Assembly: GCA_029861825.1 (NCBI GenBank)
Contig: JAOTYN010000220.1
Coordinates: forward strand, 1-7,125
Reading direction: 5' to 3'
Length of the DNA: 7,125 nucleotides
Source of the DNA: Cyclobacteriaceae bacterium
GTDB lineage: Bacteria > Bacteroidota > Bacteroidia > Cytophagales > Cyclobacteriaceae
A program made the position numbers and the translations under genes. Below, in pieces: positions 1 to 5,991 of the stretch; position 1 is the first letter of the stretch, and each line of letters starts with the position of its first letter. The notes below the pieces were generated by a model that ran no database searches, was not told the origin of the DNA, and saw nothing but the letters and a program-made list of their open reading frames with translations.

Positions 1-371
1 GAGGTGAGGTTAACCCTGTTCTTTTGTTTATCCTTGCGCAACCAGTGTACTAATTCACCCGCTTCCATGGGCAAAGAGTCTGAAACCAGCGCCCAATAGA
101 TCTTGTCCACCTCTCTTCTTTTAAAAAGATCGCTCATACGGGTCAGGGCTTTGGAAGTCCGAGCCATTACGACAACCCCGCTAACCGGACGGTCCAGACG
201 GTGCACCAAGCCCAAAAACACCTTTCCCGGCTTTTGGTATTTTTCCTTGATATATTCTTTGGCGAAATCCACTAAACTGACATCACCGGTACGGTCGCCT
301 TGTACCAATATACCGGCGGGTTTGTTCACTGCCAATAAGTGATTGTCCTCGTAAATGACCTCTATTTTCAT
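1..371 (-). CDS. RluA-family RNA pseudouridine synthase, N-terminal part (truncated by window edge)
   Basis: Translation from the ATG at 371 down to the window edge gives 123 codons, and the gene continues outside. The protein opens directly with the catalytic fold (start MKIEVIYEDNHLLAVNKPAG). The signature HRLDRPVSG follows at residues 57-65, with D60 the expected catalytic aspartate that attacks the target uridine. It then has the family-typical 'ARTSKAL' and 'KIYWALV' segments. Family knowledge: these enzymes isomerise uridine to pseudouridine in rRNA or tRNA in the cytoplasm. No S4 RNA-binding domain precedes the core, so it resembles the S4-less branch (RluA/TruC-like) rather than RluC/RluD. 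The exact target RNA cannot be read from half a protein. It diverges from the PepSY-like gene, and no Shine-Dalgarno sequence is visible, as is usual in Bacteroidota. Confident about family, not about substrate. Confidence 0.93.
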   Translation of the reverse strand, partial: MKIEVIYEDNHLLAVNKPAGILVQGDRTGDVSLVDFAKEYIKEKYQKPGKVFLGLVHRLDRPVSGVVVMARTSKALTRMSDLFKRREVDKIYWALVSDSLPMEAGELVHWLRKDKQKNRVNLT

Positions 372-392
372 AAGCCCAAAATACGCCAATTT

Positions 393-424
393 TATTCTCA
401 ATTTGGAAAACTATTCTCATTTTG
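393..424. repeat. Two-copy 13-bp direct repeat
   Basis: TATTCTCAATTTG at 393-405 and TATTCTCATTTTG at 412-424 match at 12 of 13 positions, and their starts are 19 bp apart, near two helical turns. The pair lies 22-53 bp upstream of the pseudouridine synthase start codon, where a regulator could affect transcription of that gene. A tandem binding site is possible. In AT-rich DNA a two-copy repeat can also arise by chance. Confidence 0.45.
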
Positions 425-510
425 ATTGAATTTTATGGTTTTCCACTAAAAAGGAGTTCGAAGGTAATTATGGTTTTATATTACTGATATTGAGGATTTT
501 ACATAAATAG

Positions 511-519
511 TTATCCACA
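511..519 (+). other. Single consensus DnaA box (TTATCCACA)
   Basis: TTATCCACA is an exact match to the classical DnaA-box consensus and lies in AT-rich non-coding DNA 67 bp before the PepSY-like start codon. The only other candidate nearby is TTTTCCACT at 439-447, with two mismatches. One box without a cluster does not make an origin. It could be a DnaA-responsive regulatory site or a coincidence. The string match is certain; function is not. Confidence 0.3.
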
Positions 520-586
520 TTATGATATGATTTGATCAAACAGGCATGGAAATCGCCTTCAAGGTATTAAACCAGTAGTTTCAGCT

Positions 587-1120
587 ATGAAGAAGTTCTT
601 TTATTTAGTGTTAATGTTGGGGTATTGTGGTTCGCTACAGGCCCAGGAAGCCATGGAAGATGAATTGCTCCAGGCCCGCATGCATTTTATGAATAGCGCC
701 AAGGTGAGCTATATTGCCAGCGGCGACAGAATTTATACAGATCCGGGGGCTAATAAAACACAGGTCCCAGAGGATATTAAGGCGGCCTTCTTCGAAAGAT
801 ACCAGAGGGCACTACAGGTCCAATGGATCATTAAAGACGATCGATACAAGATCAACTTCGTGCAAGAAGGTAATGATATGTTTGCTTACCTGGACCGAAG
901 GGGAAACTGGATCAAGAGTTTCACCAAGATCGACCAACAAACATTGCCAGAAGCAGTGGTACAATACCTTACTTCACACTATGAAGGTTATGAATTGACC
1001 AAGTGCTATATGAAAGACACCCCCATGGGAAGTAGTATTACCCTGGCGGTTAAGAAAAACGGAAACTATGTGTGGTTAGAGTTCGACCCCAACGGAGATA
1101 TTCTAGCAAACACAGTTTAA
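587..1120 (+). CDS. Secreted PepSY-like (DUF2874-type) protein
   Basis: The 177-residue product starts with a Sec signal peptide: two lysines, a hydrophobic stretch at about residues 5-16, and a cleavage region near SLQAQ at residues 16-20. The mature protein should be periplasmic or exported. C14 does not sit in a lipobox. The rest shows two similar halves typical of the PepSY-like BLIP-fold family of Bacteroidota. One begins 'VPEDIKAAFFERY' (from about residue 61) and runs through W-x(n)-Y-x-I-x-F to 'AYLDRRGNWI'. The second begins 'LPEAVVQYLTSHY' (about 119) and ends 'WLEFDPNGDIL'. No catalytic motif is visible. Members are generally uncharacterised; a ligand- or protein-binding role is only inferred. 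The start is set by the signal peptide. The gene stands alone, diverges from the pseudouridine synthase, converges on prfC and is followed by a terminator. Confidence 0.85.
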   Translation: MKKFFYLVLMLGYCGSLQAQEAMEDELLQARMHFMNSAKVSYIASGDRIYTDPGANKTQVPEDIKAAFFERYQRALQVQWIIKDDRYKINFVQEGNDMFAYLDRRGNWIKSFTKIDQQTLPEAVVQYLTSHYEGYELTKCYMKDTPMGSSITLAVKKNGNYVWLEFDPNGDILANTV

Positions 1121-1173
1121 GATATTTGGATAGATCCTTATCCTCTAAGAGCAATTGATCCACCTCAATTTCT

Positions 1174-1212
1174 AATTGGCTCGGTCCTTCGGGATTGAGC
1201 CAATTTTATTTT
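1174..1212 (+). terminator. Intrinsic terminator with UUCG loop between convergent genes
   Basis: AATTGGCTC (1174-1182) pairs perfectly with GAGCCAATT (1197-1205). Inside it, TCC (1185-1187) pairs with GGA (1192-1194) around a TTCG loop (1188-1191), giving the stable C(UUCG)G tetraloop. In the plus-strand RNA two G-U wobbles join the parts into a continuous 14-bp stem, followed by the T-rich tail TTATTTT. The wobbles become C-A mismatches on the other strand, whose tail is poorer, so it best serves the PepSY-like gene. It begins 53 bp after that stop and lies just before the prfC stop, so weaker termination of prfC is also possible. Confidence 0.85.
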
Positions 1213-2791
1213 AAAATTCTGAGGTGATGTGAAATTCGACATCCGGAAAATTCTCTTCTACCATCTGCATCCAGGATTTACTCTCTGCCAAAAACACTAG
1301 TTTACCATCCTTGTCTTTGGCAATGTGTCGAAATTTAGAATCTACAAATTCCTTTAAGGCCTTCTGATTCTTGCCGTAGAGCCAACAAGCCTTGTACAGC
1401 CTAACAGATTGAAAACGACACTTAGCGCCATATTCATGTTCCAATCGATATTGGATTACCTCAAATTGCAGTTGACCTACCGTCCCTACCACTTTTCGAG
1501 CACCCATTTCATAGGTGAAGAGCTGAGCCACACCTTCATCCATTAGCTGGCGCAGTCCCTTGTCAAGTTGTTTGGTTTTCATGGCATCCAGATTGACCAC
1601 TTCTCTAAATATTTCCGGAGAGAAACTGGGTATACCTTTGTAATAACCTATTTCCCCTTCGGTCAGGGTGTCGCCTATTTTGAGGTTGCCGGTATCATAC
1701 AAGCCGATGATATCACCGGGGTAGGCCTGCTCAATGGTCTCCTTATTTTGGGCCATAAATGCCGTTACATTGCTAAAGCGCAATTTCTTTTGGATTCTAA
1801 CGTGATGATAGTACTGCCCGCGCTGAAATATCCCGGAACATACTCGTATAAAGGCTATTCTGTTACGGTGCTTGGGGTCCATATTTGCATGGATCTTGAA
1901 TACGAATCCTGAGCATTGGGGTTCGTGGGGGGCCACCTCCCGATTCTCCGTAGCACGAGGTTGTGGAGCCGGGGCTATCTGCACGAAACAGTCTAGCAGT
2001 TCTTGCACTCCGAAATTGTTCACCGCACTGCCGAAGAAAACCGGCGCGATCTCTCCCTTCAGGTAGTCTTCAACATCGAAAGTGGGGTACACACCCTCAA
2101 TAAGTTCTACCTCTTCCCGCAGTAGTTGCGCCGCCGATTCCCCCACCTCTTGTTCCAGTCGGGGATCCTGCAAATCGGTTATCTGAACCATTTCATCTGT
2201 AAGTTCCTGGCGACTGGCCTGAAACAAAAGCAGCTTTTTCTGAAACAGGTCGTAAACGCCTTGAAAGTCTTTGCCCATGCCAATGGGCCAACTCAAGGGC
2301 CGTACCGCTATACTTAATTTGGCTTCTATCTCATCCAGCAGTTCAAAAGGATCTCGCCCCTCCCGATCCAGCTTGTTGATAAAAGCCATTACCGGGGTCT
2401 GCCGCATTCGACATACCTCCATGAGCTTCTCAGTCTGTGTCTCCACTCCTTTCACACAGTCGATCACCATTACCACACTGTCTACAGCCGTTAAAGTACG
2501 GAAAGTGTCTTCAGCAAAGTCCTGGTGACCCGGGGTATCCAGCAAATTGATCTTCAGGTCGCCATACTCAAATCCCATTACGGAGGTGGCCACAGAAATA
2601 CCCCGTTGCTTCTCGATCTCCATAAAATCGGAGGTGGCGTGTCGATCGATCTTGCTGCTCTTCACAGCACCGGCTTTCTTAATGGCCCCTCCAAAAAGCA
2701 ACAATTTCTCTGTTAGGGTAGTTTTACCGGCATCCGGGTGACTAATAATTCCGAAAGTTCTCCTTCTGGCGATCTCCTCTTTAAGTCCCAT
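1211..2791 (-). CDS. prfC: Peptide chain release factor 3 (RF3)
   Basis: RF3 is the cytoplasmic translational GTPase that removes RF1/RF2 from the ribosome after peptide release. The 526-residue product (E. coli RF3 is 529) carries the GTPase motifs in order: P-loop SHPDAGKTT (residues 17-25), the switch I region with EKQRGIS (60-66), G3 DTPGH (85-89) and G4 NKLD (139-142). RF3-specific stretches such as 'TWPIG'-like SWPIGMGK, 'PVFFGSAVNNFGV', 'FKIHANMDPKHRNR' and 'YPGDIIGL' separate it from EF-G. The C-terminal domain ends 'FPDVEFHITSEF'. I chose the ATG at 2791 (MGLKEEIARRRTFG). An in-frame TTG at 2815 would add eight residues (MALSNCLV), but that TTG lies inside a TACCTTTG promoter box and so should be upstream of the transcript. 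The gene diverges from dnaK and converges on the PepSY-like gene. All key residues are present. Confidence 0.97.
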   Translation of the reverse strand: MGLKEEIARRRTFGIISHPDAGKTTLTEKLLLFGGAIKKAGAVKSSKIDRHATSDFMEIEKQRGISVATSVMGFEYGDLKINLLDTPGHQDFAEDTFRTLTAVDSVVMVIDCVKGVETQTEKLMEVCRMRQTPVMAFINKLDREGRDPFELLDEIEAKLSIAVRPLSWPIGMGKDFQGVYDLFQKKLLLFQASRQELTDEMVQITDLQDPRLEQEVGESAAQLLREEVELIEGVYPTFDVEDYLKGEIAPVFFGSAVNNFGVQELLDCFVQIAPAPQPRATENREVAPHEPQCSGFVFKIHANMDPKHRNRIAFIRVCSGIFQRGQYYHHVRIQKKLRFSNVTAFMAQNKETIEQAYPGDIIGLYDTGNLKIGDTLTEGEIGYYKGIPSFSPEIFREVVNLDAMKTKQLDKGLRQLMDEGVAQLFTYEMGARKVVGTVGQLQFEVIQYRLEHEYGAKCRFQSVRLYKACWLYGKNQKALKEFVDSKFRHIAKDKDGKLVFLAESKSWMQMVEENFPDVEFHITSEF

Positions 2792-2812
2792 TACTAAGCA
2801 ATTTGAAAGCGC

Positions 2813-2820
2813 CAAAGGTA
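2813..2820 (-). promoter_or_regulatory. Bacteroidota-type -7 box for prfC
   Basis: Read on the minus strand, the sequence is TACCTTTG, an exact match to the TAnnTTTG -7 element used by the Bacteroidota primary sigma factor. It ends 21 bp before the ATG at 2791, which would give a short leader of roughly 15 nt. A good TTG/TTTG -33 element is not seen at the expected distance, so this rests on the -7 match and its position. Confidence 0.5.
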
Positions 2821-2957
2821 ATGAAATTTTAGCTAAGAATGACAGGCGATAACTGGGGGCATGTTGTCACTATTAAGGGCTTAAAAATCGATACCAGCAT
2901 GGTTTTCTGCCATTATGTCACAAATATTACTCTGAAGTGCTATTGGCATAAGCCTTG

Positions 2958-2990
2958 TTGGAGCATGGATATAGAATTGCATTAGTTTAG
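2958..2990 (+). promoter_or_regulatory. Candidate dnaK promoter (weak match)
   Basis: TTG at 2958-2960 and TAGTTTAG at 2983-2990 (one mismatch to TAnnTTTG) are separated by 22 bp, within the range accepted for Bacteroidota promoters. The box ends 15 bp before the dnaK ATG, which would leave a very short AT-rich leader. An alternative -7 is TAGAATTG at 2972-2979, also one mismatch. I see no CIRCE operator (HrcA) and no sigma-32 consensus in the 2792-3005 spacer, so heat-shock control is not evident from the DNA. Confidence 0.3.
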
Positions 2991-3005
2991 AATATAAAAT
3001 ATATC

Positions 3006-4922
3006 ATGGGAAAAATAATAGGAATTGATTTAGGAACAACAAACTCCTGTGTAGCGGTGATGGAGGGTAATGAGCCAGTGGTTATACCCAACAGCGAAGG
3101 CAGGAGAACTACCCCCTCAATCGTTGCTTTCTTGGATGCTGGAGATGGAGAACGCAAAGTGGGTGATCCTGCAAAAAGACAGGCGATCACCAACCCCAAA
3201 AACACCATCAGCTCCGTGAAACGATTTATGGGCAAGAAATACACAGAGGTTGGTGCTGAGCGAAAAAATGTGTCTTACGACCTAGAAAAAGGAAACAATG
3301 ATACCGTTAGGGTCAAAATAGGCGAGCGTTTATACACTCCTCAAGAGATCTCAGCTATGATCCTTCAGAAAATGAAGTCCACGGCAGAGGATTATCTGGG
3401 AACGGAAGTAAAAGAAGCGGTGGTTACCGTACCTGCCTACTTCAACGATGCTGAAAGGCAGGCCACCAAAGAAGCCGGACAAATTGCCGGACTGGATGTA
3501 AAAAGGATCATTAACGAGCCTACTGCGGCCTCATTGGCCTATGGACTGGACAAGAAAAACCTAGATATGAAGATCGCCGTCTTCGACTTAGGTGGAGGTA
3601 CTTTCGACATCAGCATTCTGGAATTGGGTGAAGGTGTATTTGAGGTTAAATCCACCAATGGAGACGTTCACTTAGGAGGTGATGATTTTGACTCAGTGAT
3701 CATGAACTGGCTGGCGGAAGAATTTCAGAAAGATGAGGGAATTGACCTCAGAAAAGATCCAATGGCCCTGCAGCGTTTAAAAGAAGCTTCAGAGAAAGCT
3801 AAGATCGAGTTATCCAGTTCTTCCAACTCAGAGATCAACCTACCTTACATCATGCCGGTGGATGGTATTCCCAAACACCTGGTCAGGTCATTGAGTCGGG
3901 CTAAGTTCGAACAATTGGCTGACGACCTCTTTAAGCGTGCTATGAAGCCCGTTAAATTGGCTATGAAAGATGCCGGTTTGTCGCCCTCCGATATTGACGA
4001 GGTGATCCTGGTGGGTGGTTCCACGCGAATCCCCAAGGTTCAGGAAGATGTAGAAAAGTTCTTTGGCAAGAAGCCTTCTAAGGGAGTTAATCCTGACGAA
4101 GTGGTGGCCATTGGAGCGGCTATACAAGGTGGTGTTCTCACCGGAGAAGTTAAGGATGTGTTGCTGTTGGATGTTACTCCCTTATCATTGGGTATTGAAA
4201 CCCTGGGAGGTGTCTCCACCAAGTTGATCGAGAGCAATACTACCATACCTACTAAGAAATCCGAGGTATTTTCTACTGCGGCTGATAGTCAGCCTTCCGT
4301 AGAGATCCACGTACTACAGGGAGAGCGACCCATGGCTACGGACAATCGTACCATCGGACGTTTTCACTTGGACGGAATACCTCCCGCTCCCAGAGGAATG
4401 CCTCAGATCGAAGTTACCTTCGACATTGACGCCAATGGGATCTTGAACGTTTCTGCTCAGGATAAAGGTACCGGTAAAGAACAAAAGATCCGTATCGAAG
4501 CTTCATCCGGACTAACCGATGAAGAAATCGAAAAAATGAAAAAAGAAGCAGAGGCCAATGCCGAGGCCGACAAACAAGCTAAGGAAACTGCAGATAAGAT
4601 TAATGCTGCTGATTCCTTGATCTTCCAAACTGAGAAACAGCTCAGCGAATACGGAGATAAATTGTCGGAAGGCAACAAGACGGCGATCGAATCTGCTTTA
4701 GCTACTTTGAAGACTGCCCACGAAGCCAAGGATTTGGCGGGTATCGACAGTGCCATGGAAGGGCTTAACAAAGCCTGGGAAGGCGCAGCTCAGGAGATGT
4801 ATGCCGCATCTCAGGAAGCCGGTGCTCCCGGTGGCGACGGCGCGGATGCCGGCACAGCCCCCGACGGCGACGACGATGTAAGCGACGTGGAGTTTGAAGA
4901 AGTAGAGGACAAGGACAAGTAA
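3006..4922 (+). CDS. dnaK: Molecular chaperone DnaK (Hsp70)
   Basis: DnaK is the cytoplasmic ATP-driven Hsp70 that folds and protects proteins together with DnaJ and GrpE. The product is 638 residues, the same length as E. coli DnaK. The nucleotide-binding domain has IGIDLGTTNSCVAVMEG (5-21), the NEPTAA segment with E171, DLGGGTFD (194-201) with T199, and 'ILVGGSTRIPKVQ'; several of these fall at E. coli numbering. The hydrophobic interdomain linker VLLLD begins at about residue 385, followed by the substrate-binding beta domain and a charged helical lid ('LTDEEIEKMKKEAEAN' onward). The tail is Gly/Ala/Asp-rich and ends in an acidic DVEFEEVEDKDK, comparable to the EFEEV tail of other DnaKs. 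The start follows an AT-rich leader without Shine-Dalgarno. It is divergent from prfC and closed by a strong terminator; grpE and dnaJ are not adjacent, so it appears monocistronic. Confidence 0.99.
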   Translation: MGKIIGIDLGTTNSCVAVMEGNEPVVIPNSEGRRTTPSIVAFLDAGDGERKVGDPAKRQAITNPKNTISSVKRFMGKKYTEVGAERKNVSYDLEKGNNDTVRVKIGERLYTPQEISAMILQKMKSTAEDYLGTEVKEAVVTVPAYFNDAERQATKEAGQIAGLDVKRIINEPTAASLAYGLDKKNLDMKIAVFDLGGGTFDISILELGEGVFEVKSTNGDVHLGGDDFDSVIMNWLAEEFQKDEGIDLRKDPMALQRLKEASEKAKIELSSSSNSEINLPYIMPVDGIPKHLVRSLSRAKFEQLADDLFKRAMKPVKLAMKDAGLSPSDIDEVILVGGSTRIPKVQEDVEKFFGKKPSKGVNPDEVVAIGAAIQGGVLTGEVKDVLLLDVTPLSLGIETLGGVSTKLIESNTTIPTKKSEVFSTAADSQPSVEIHVLQGERPMATDNRTIGRFHLDGIPPAPRGMPQIEVTFDIDANGILNVSAQDKGTGKEQKIRIEASSGLTDEEIEKMKKEAEANAEADKQAKETADKINAADSLIFQTEKQLSEYGDKLSEGNKTAIESALATLKTAHEAKDLAGIDSAMEGLNKAWEGAAQEMYAASQEAGAPGGDGADAGTAPDGDDDVSDVEFEEVEDKDK

Positions 4923-4941
4923 ATATCTTATAAATAGGATC

Positions 4942-4975
4942 AAGGCCCGGAGTAAAATCCGGGCCTTTTTTATTT
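4942..4975 (+). terminator. Strong intrinsic terminator of dnaK
   Basis: AAGGCCCGGA (4942-4951) pairs perfectly with TCCGGGCCTT (4958-4967) around the six-base loop GTAAAA, giving a GC-rich 10-bp stem followed by TTTTATTT. It lies 20 bp after the dnaK stop codon and 44 bp before the next gene, so dnaK and the M23 gene are probably separate transcripts. The stem also reads on the other strand, but no gene there would need it. Confidence 0.95.
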
Positions 4976-5019
4976 AAGGGAAGGTAATTTAATTTCTGCC
5001 TTGGACGTTTAATACACAT

Positions 5020-5853
5020 ATGGGAGCAATTGTTACTGTTCTAATAGGCATTCTATTAGTTTTTTTTGACTGCACCTCTCTGCAGGCTCAGGAGAAAAAT
5101 CCCGTCCACATATTCCAAAAAACTACCGGCGACGGTGGATTTGAATACTTTGCTGAAAATCAGGATCTCAGCCCTTATCAGATCCAAATCGACTTTCCTG
5201 TGTTAGAGAACCTGCAGCCTTCCATATCTCTACCTTATTATCAGGTGATATATCCGGGAAAACCGCAAAAGCTGTTCGTGCTAATACCTAAAGGAGGCAG
5301 CAGTACCTCTTTCCGATCACAGTATCAAATGGCTATGGGCGACCCTTTTGTGCATGTAGACCTGAGCTATCCGTATTGGCTTCCTTTCGAAAATGGCAAA
5401 AGCCATATATTGATCCAGGGCCCCAATGGCAGTTACACCCATCAGGGAAAGAATGCTTTCGACTTTGTTATGGAAGAGGGAACCAAGGTTTGTGCCAGCA
5501 GGGACGGTCTGGTGGTAGCAGTAAAAGAAGACTCCAATATCGGCGGGCCCGATGAATCCTTTATGAAACATGGGAACCGCATTACCATTCTGCATGAGGA
5601 CGGCAGCTTTTCGGACTATGTCCACCTGCAATATCAGGGAGCAACAGTAAGACCGGGAGACCGCGTAAAGGCCGGACAAGTGATCGGGCTTAGTGGAAAT
5701 ACCGGCTGGTCGACCAAGCCCCATTTGCACTTTCAAGTGTACAAGGCGGTGAAATTCGGTATTCAAACCCTGCCTGTGCAATTCCTTATCTCTCAGCAGG
5801 TAACCGGACCAATCAAGGAATCCCGCACCTACCGGGGATACCATCCGCAGTAA
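5020..5853 (+). CDS. Secreted M23-family (lysostaphin/LytM-type) metallopeptidase
   Basis: The 277-residue product has a hydrophobic N-terminus (about residues 3-16) followed by CTSLQAQ, read as a Sec signal peptide cleaved near residues 22-24. About 90 residues of probable beta-rich N-terminal domain follow, then an M23 domain from about residue 125 to 250. Zinc-site residues are all present: H141 and D148 in HQGKNAFD, and H237 in HLHF (235-238). H202 in DYVHL is the further conserved active-site histidine. 'VRPGDRVKAGQVIGLSGNTG' is the classic M23 segment before the HxH motif. Family knowledge: such enzymes cut peptidoglycan peptide cross-links in the periplasm; substrate here is inferred. 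The signal peptide has no lysine or arginine before its hydrophobic core. There is no better in-frame start, since a stop lies at 4990-4992. It is followed by mltG, another murein enzyme. Confidence 0.93.
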   Translation: MGAIVTVLIGILLVFFDCTSLQAQEKNPVHIFQKTTGDGGFEYFAENQDLSPYQIQIDFPVLENLQPSISLPYYQVIYPGKPQKLFVLIPKGGSSTSFRSQYQMAMGDPFVHVDLSYPYWLPFENGKSHILIQGPNGSYTHQGKNAFDFVMEEGTKVCASRDGLVVAVKEDSNIGGPDESFMKHGNRITILHEDGSFSDYVHLQYQGATVRPGDRVKAGQVIGLSGNTGWSTKPHLHFQVYKAVKFGIQTLPVQFLISQQVTGPIKESRTYRGYHPQ

Positions 5854-5896
5854 TAACATCCTTAAACCTTACATAAGAGATAAATGCGGGTATTCA

Positions 5897-5919
5897 GCTA
5901 AGCAGCTTAGCATATTTTT
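5897..5919 (+). terminator. Possible weak terminator after the M23 gene
   Basis: GCTAAG (5897-5902) and CTTAGC (5906-5911) form a perfect but short 6-bp stem with a three-base CAG loop, followed by ATATTTTT. It lies 43 bp after the M23 stop. The stem is short and only half GC, so termination would be partial and read-through into mltG is plausible. Confidence 0.45.
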
Positions 5920-5937
5920 CGGCATTTTTATGCTCCC

Positions 5938-5991
5938 ATGATCAAGCGGTCCGTCCTACTATCAAAAATTTTAATTTCCATAGCTGGTTGA
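5938..5991 (+). CDS. Possible 17-codon leader ORF overlapping the mltG start
   Basis: An ATG at 5938 opens a 17-residue frame (MIKRSVLLSKILISIAG) ending at TGA 5989-5991. That stop overlaps the TTG start proposed for mltG (5988-5990) as TTGA, the arrangement seen in translationally coupled genes. The peptide is basic at its start and hydrophobic after, like the beginning of a membrane protein. It may be a coupled leader peptide. It may instead be the true mltG N-terminus put out of frame by one base at the AAAAATTTT run (5964-5972), or it may be chance. No similarity is recognised. Confidence 0.2.
   Translation: MIKRSVLLSKILISIAG

Larger units (their letters stand above)
372..586. promoter_or_regulatory. 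AT-rich divergent intergenic region
   Basis: This 215-bp spacer lies between the start of the pseudouridine synthase gene (minus) and the start of the PepSY-like gene (plus), so promoters for both must lie in or near it. I could not find a perfect TAnnTTTG -7 element for either gene. The closest for the minus gene is TAAAATTG, one mismatch. The spacer also holds a 13-bp direct repeat (393-424), a DnaA-box consensus (511-519) and a 10-bp palindrome TTTGATCAAA (531-540). No convincing small ORF or RNA gene is seen. Confidence 0.5.

Noticed and set aside
103..342. Plus-strand 79-codon open frame inside the left edge.
   Set aside because: It is antisense to the pseudouridine synthase coding frame, which contains HRLDRPVSG; the plus frame has no recognisable features.
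531..540. Palindrome TTTGATCAAA upstream of the PepSY-like gene, reminiscent of an FNR/CRP-type site.
   Set aside because: It lacks the four-base spacer of TTGAT-N4-ATCAA, and a 10-bp AT-rich palindrome is common by chance.
372..586. Chromosomal origin of replication.
   Set aside because: There is only one good DnaA box and no origin-associated gene such as dnaA or dnaN; one box is not sufficient.
1568..1912. Plus-strand 114-codon open frame within prfC.
   Set aside because: It is antisense to conserved RF3 sequence and has no start context or recognisable domain.
2926..2945. Possible CIRCE (HrcA) half-site: AAGTGCTAT resembles GAGTGCTAA upstream of dnaK.
   Set aside because: The matching left half TTAGCACTC is absent nine bases upstream, so no inverted repeat is present.
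2792..3005. Possible small RNA or riboswitch in the prfC-dnaK spacer.
   Set aside because: Only short, weak inverted repeats are present (for example ATGG/CCAT around 2899-2914), with no terminator or conserved RNA motif.
4457..4771. Minus-strand 104-codon open frame opposite the DnaK lid region.
   Set aside because: Its Ser/Ala/Leu-rich translation is the expected antisense product of Glu/Lys/Ala-rich helix codons.
5317..5859. Minus-strand 180-codon open frame across the M23 gene.
   Set aside because: It lies fully opposite a gene with intact M23 zinc motifs and encodes no recognisable domain; it is a shadow frame.
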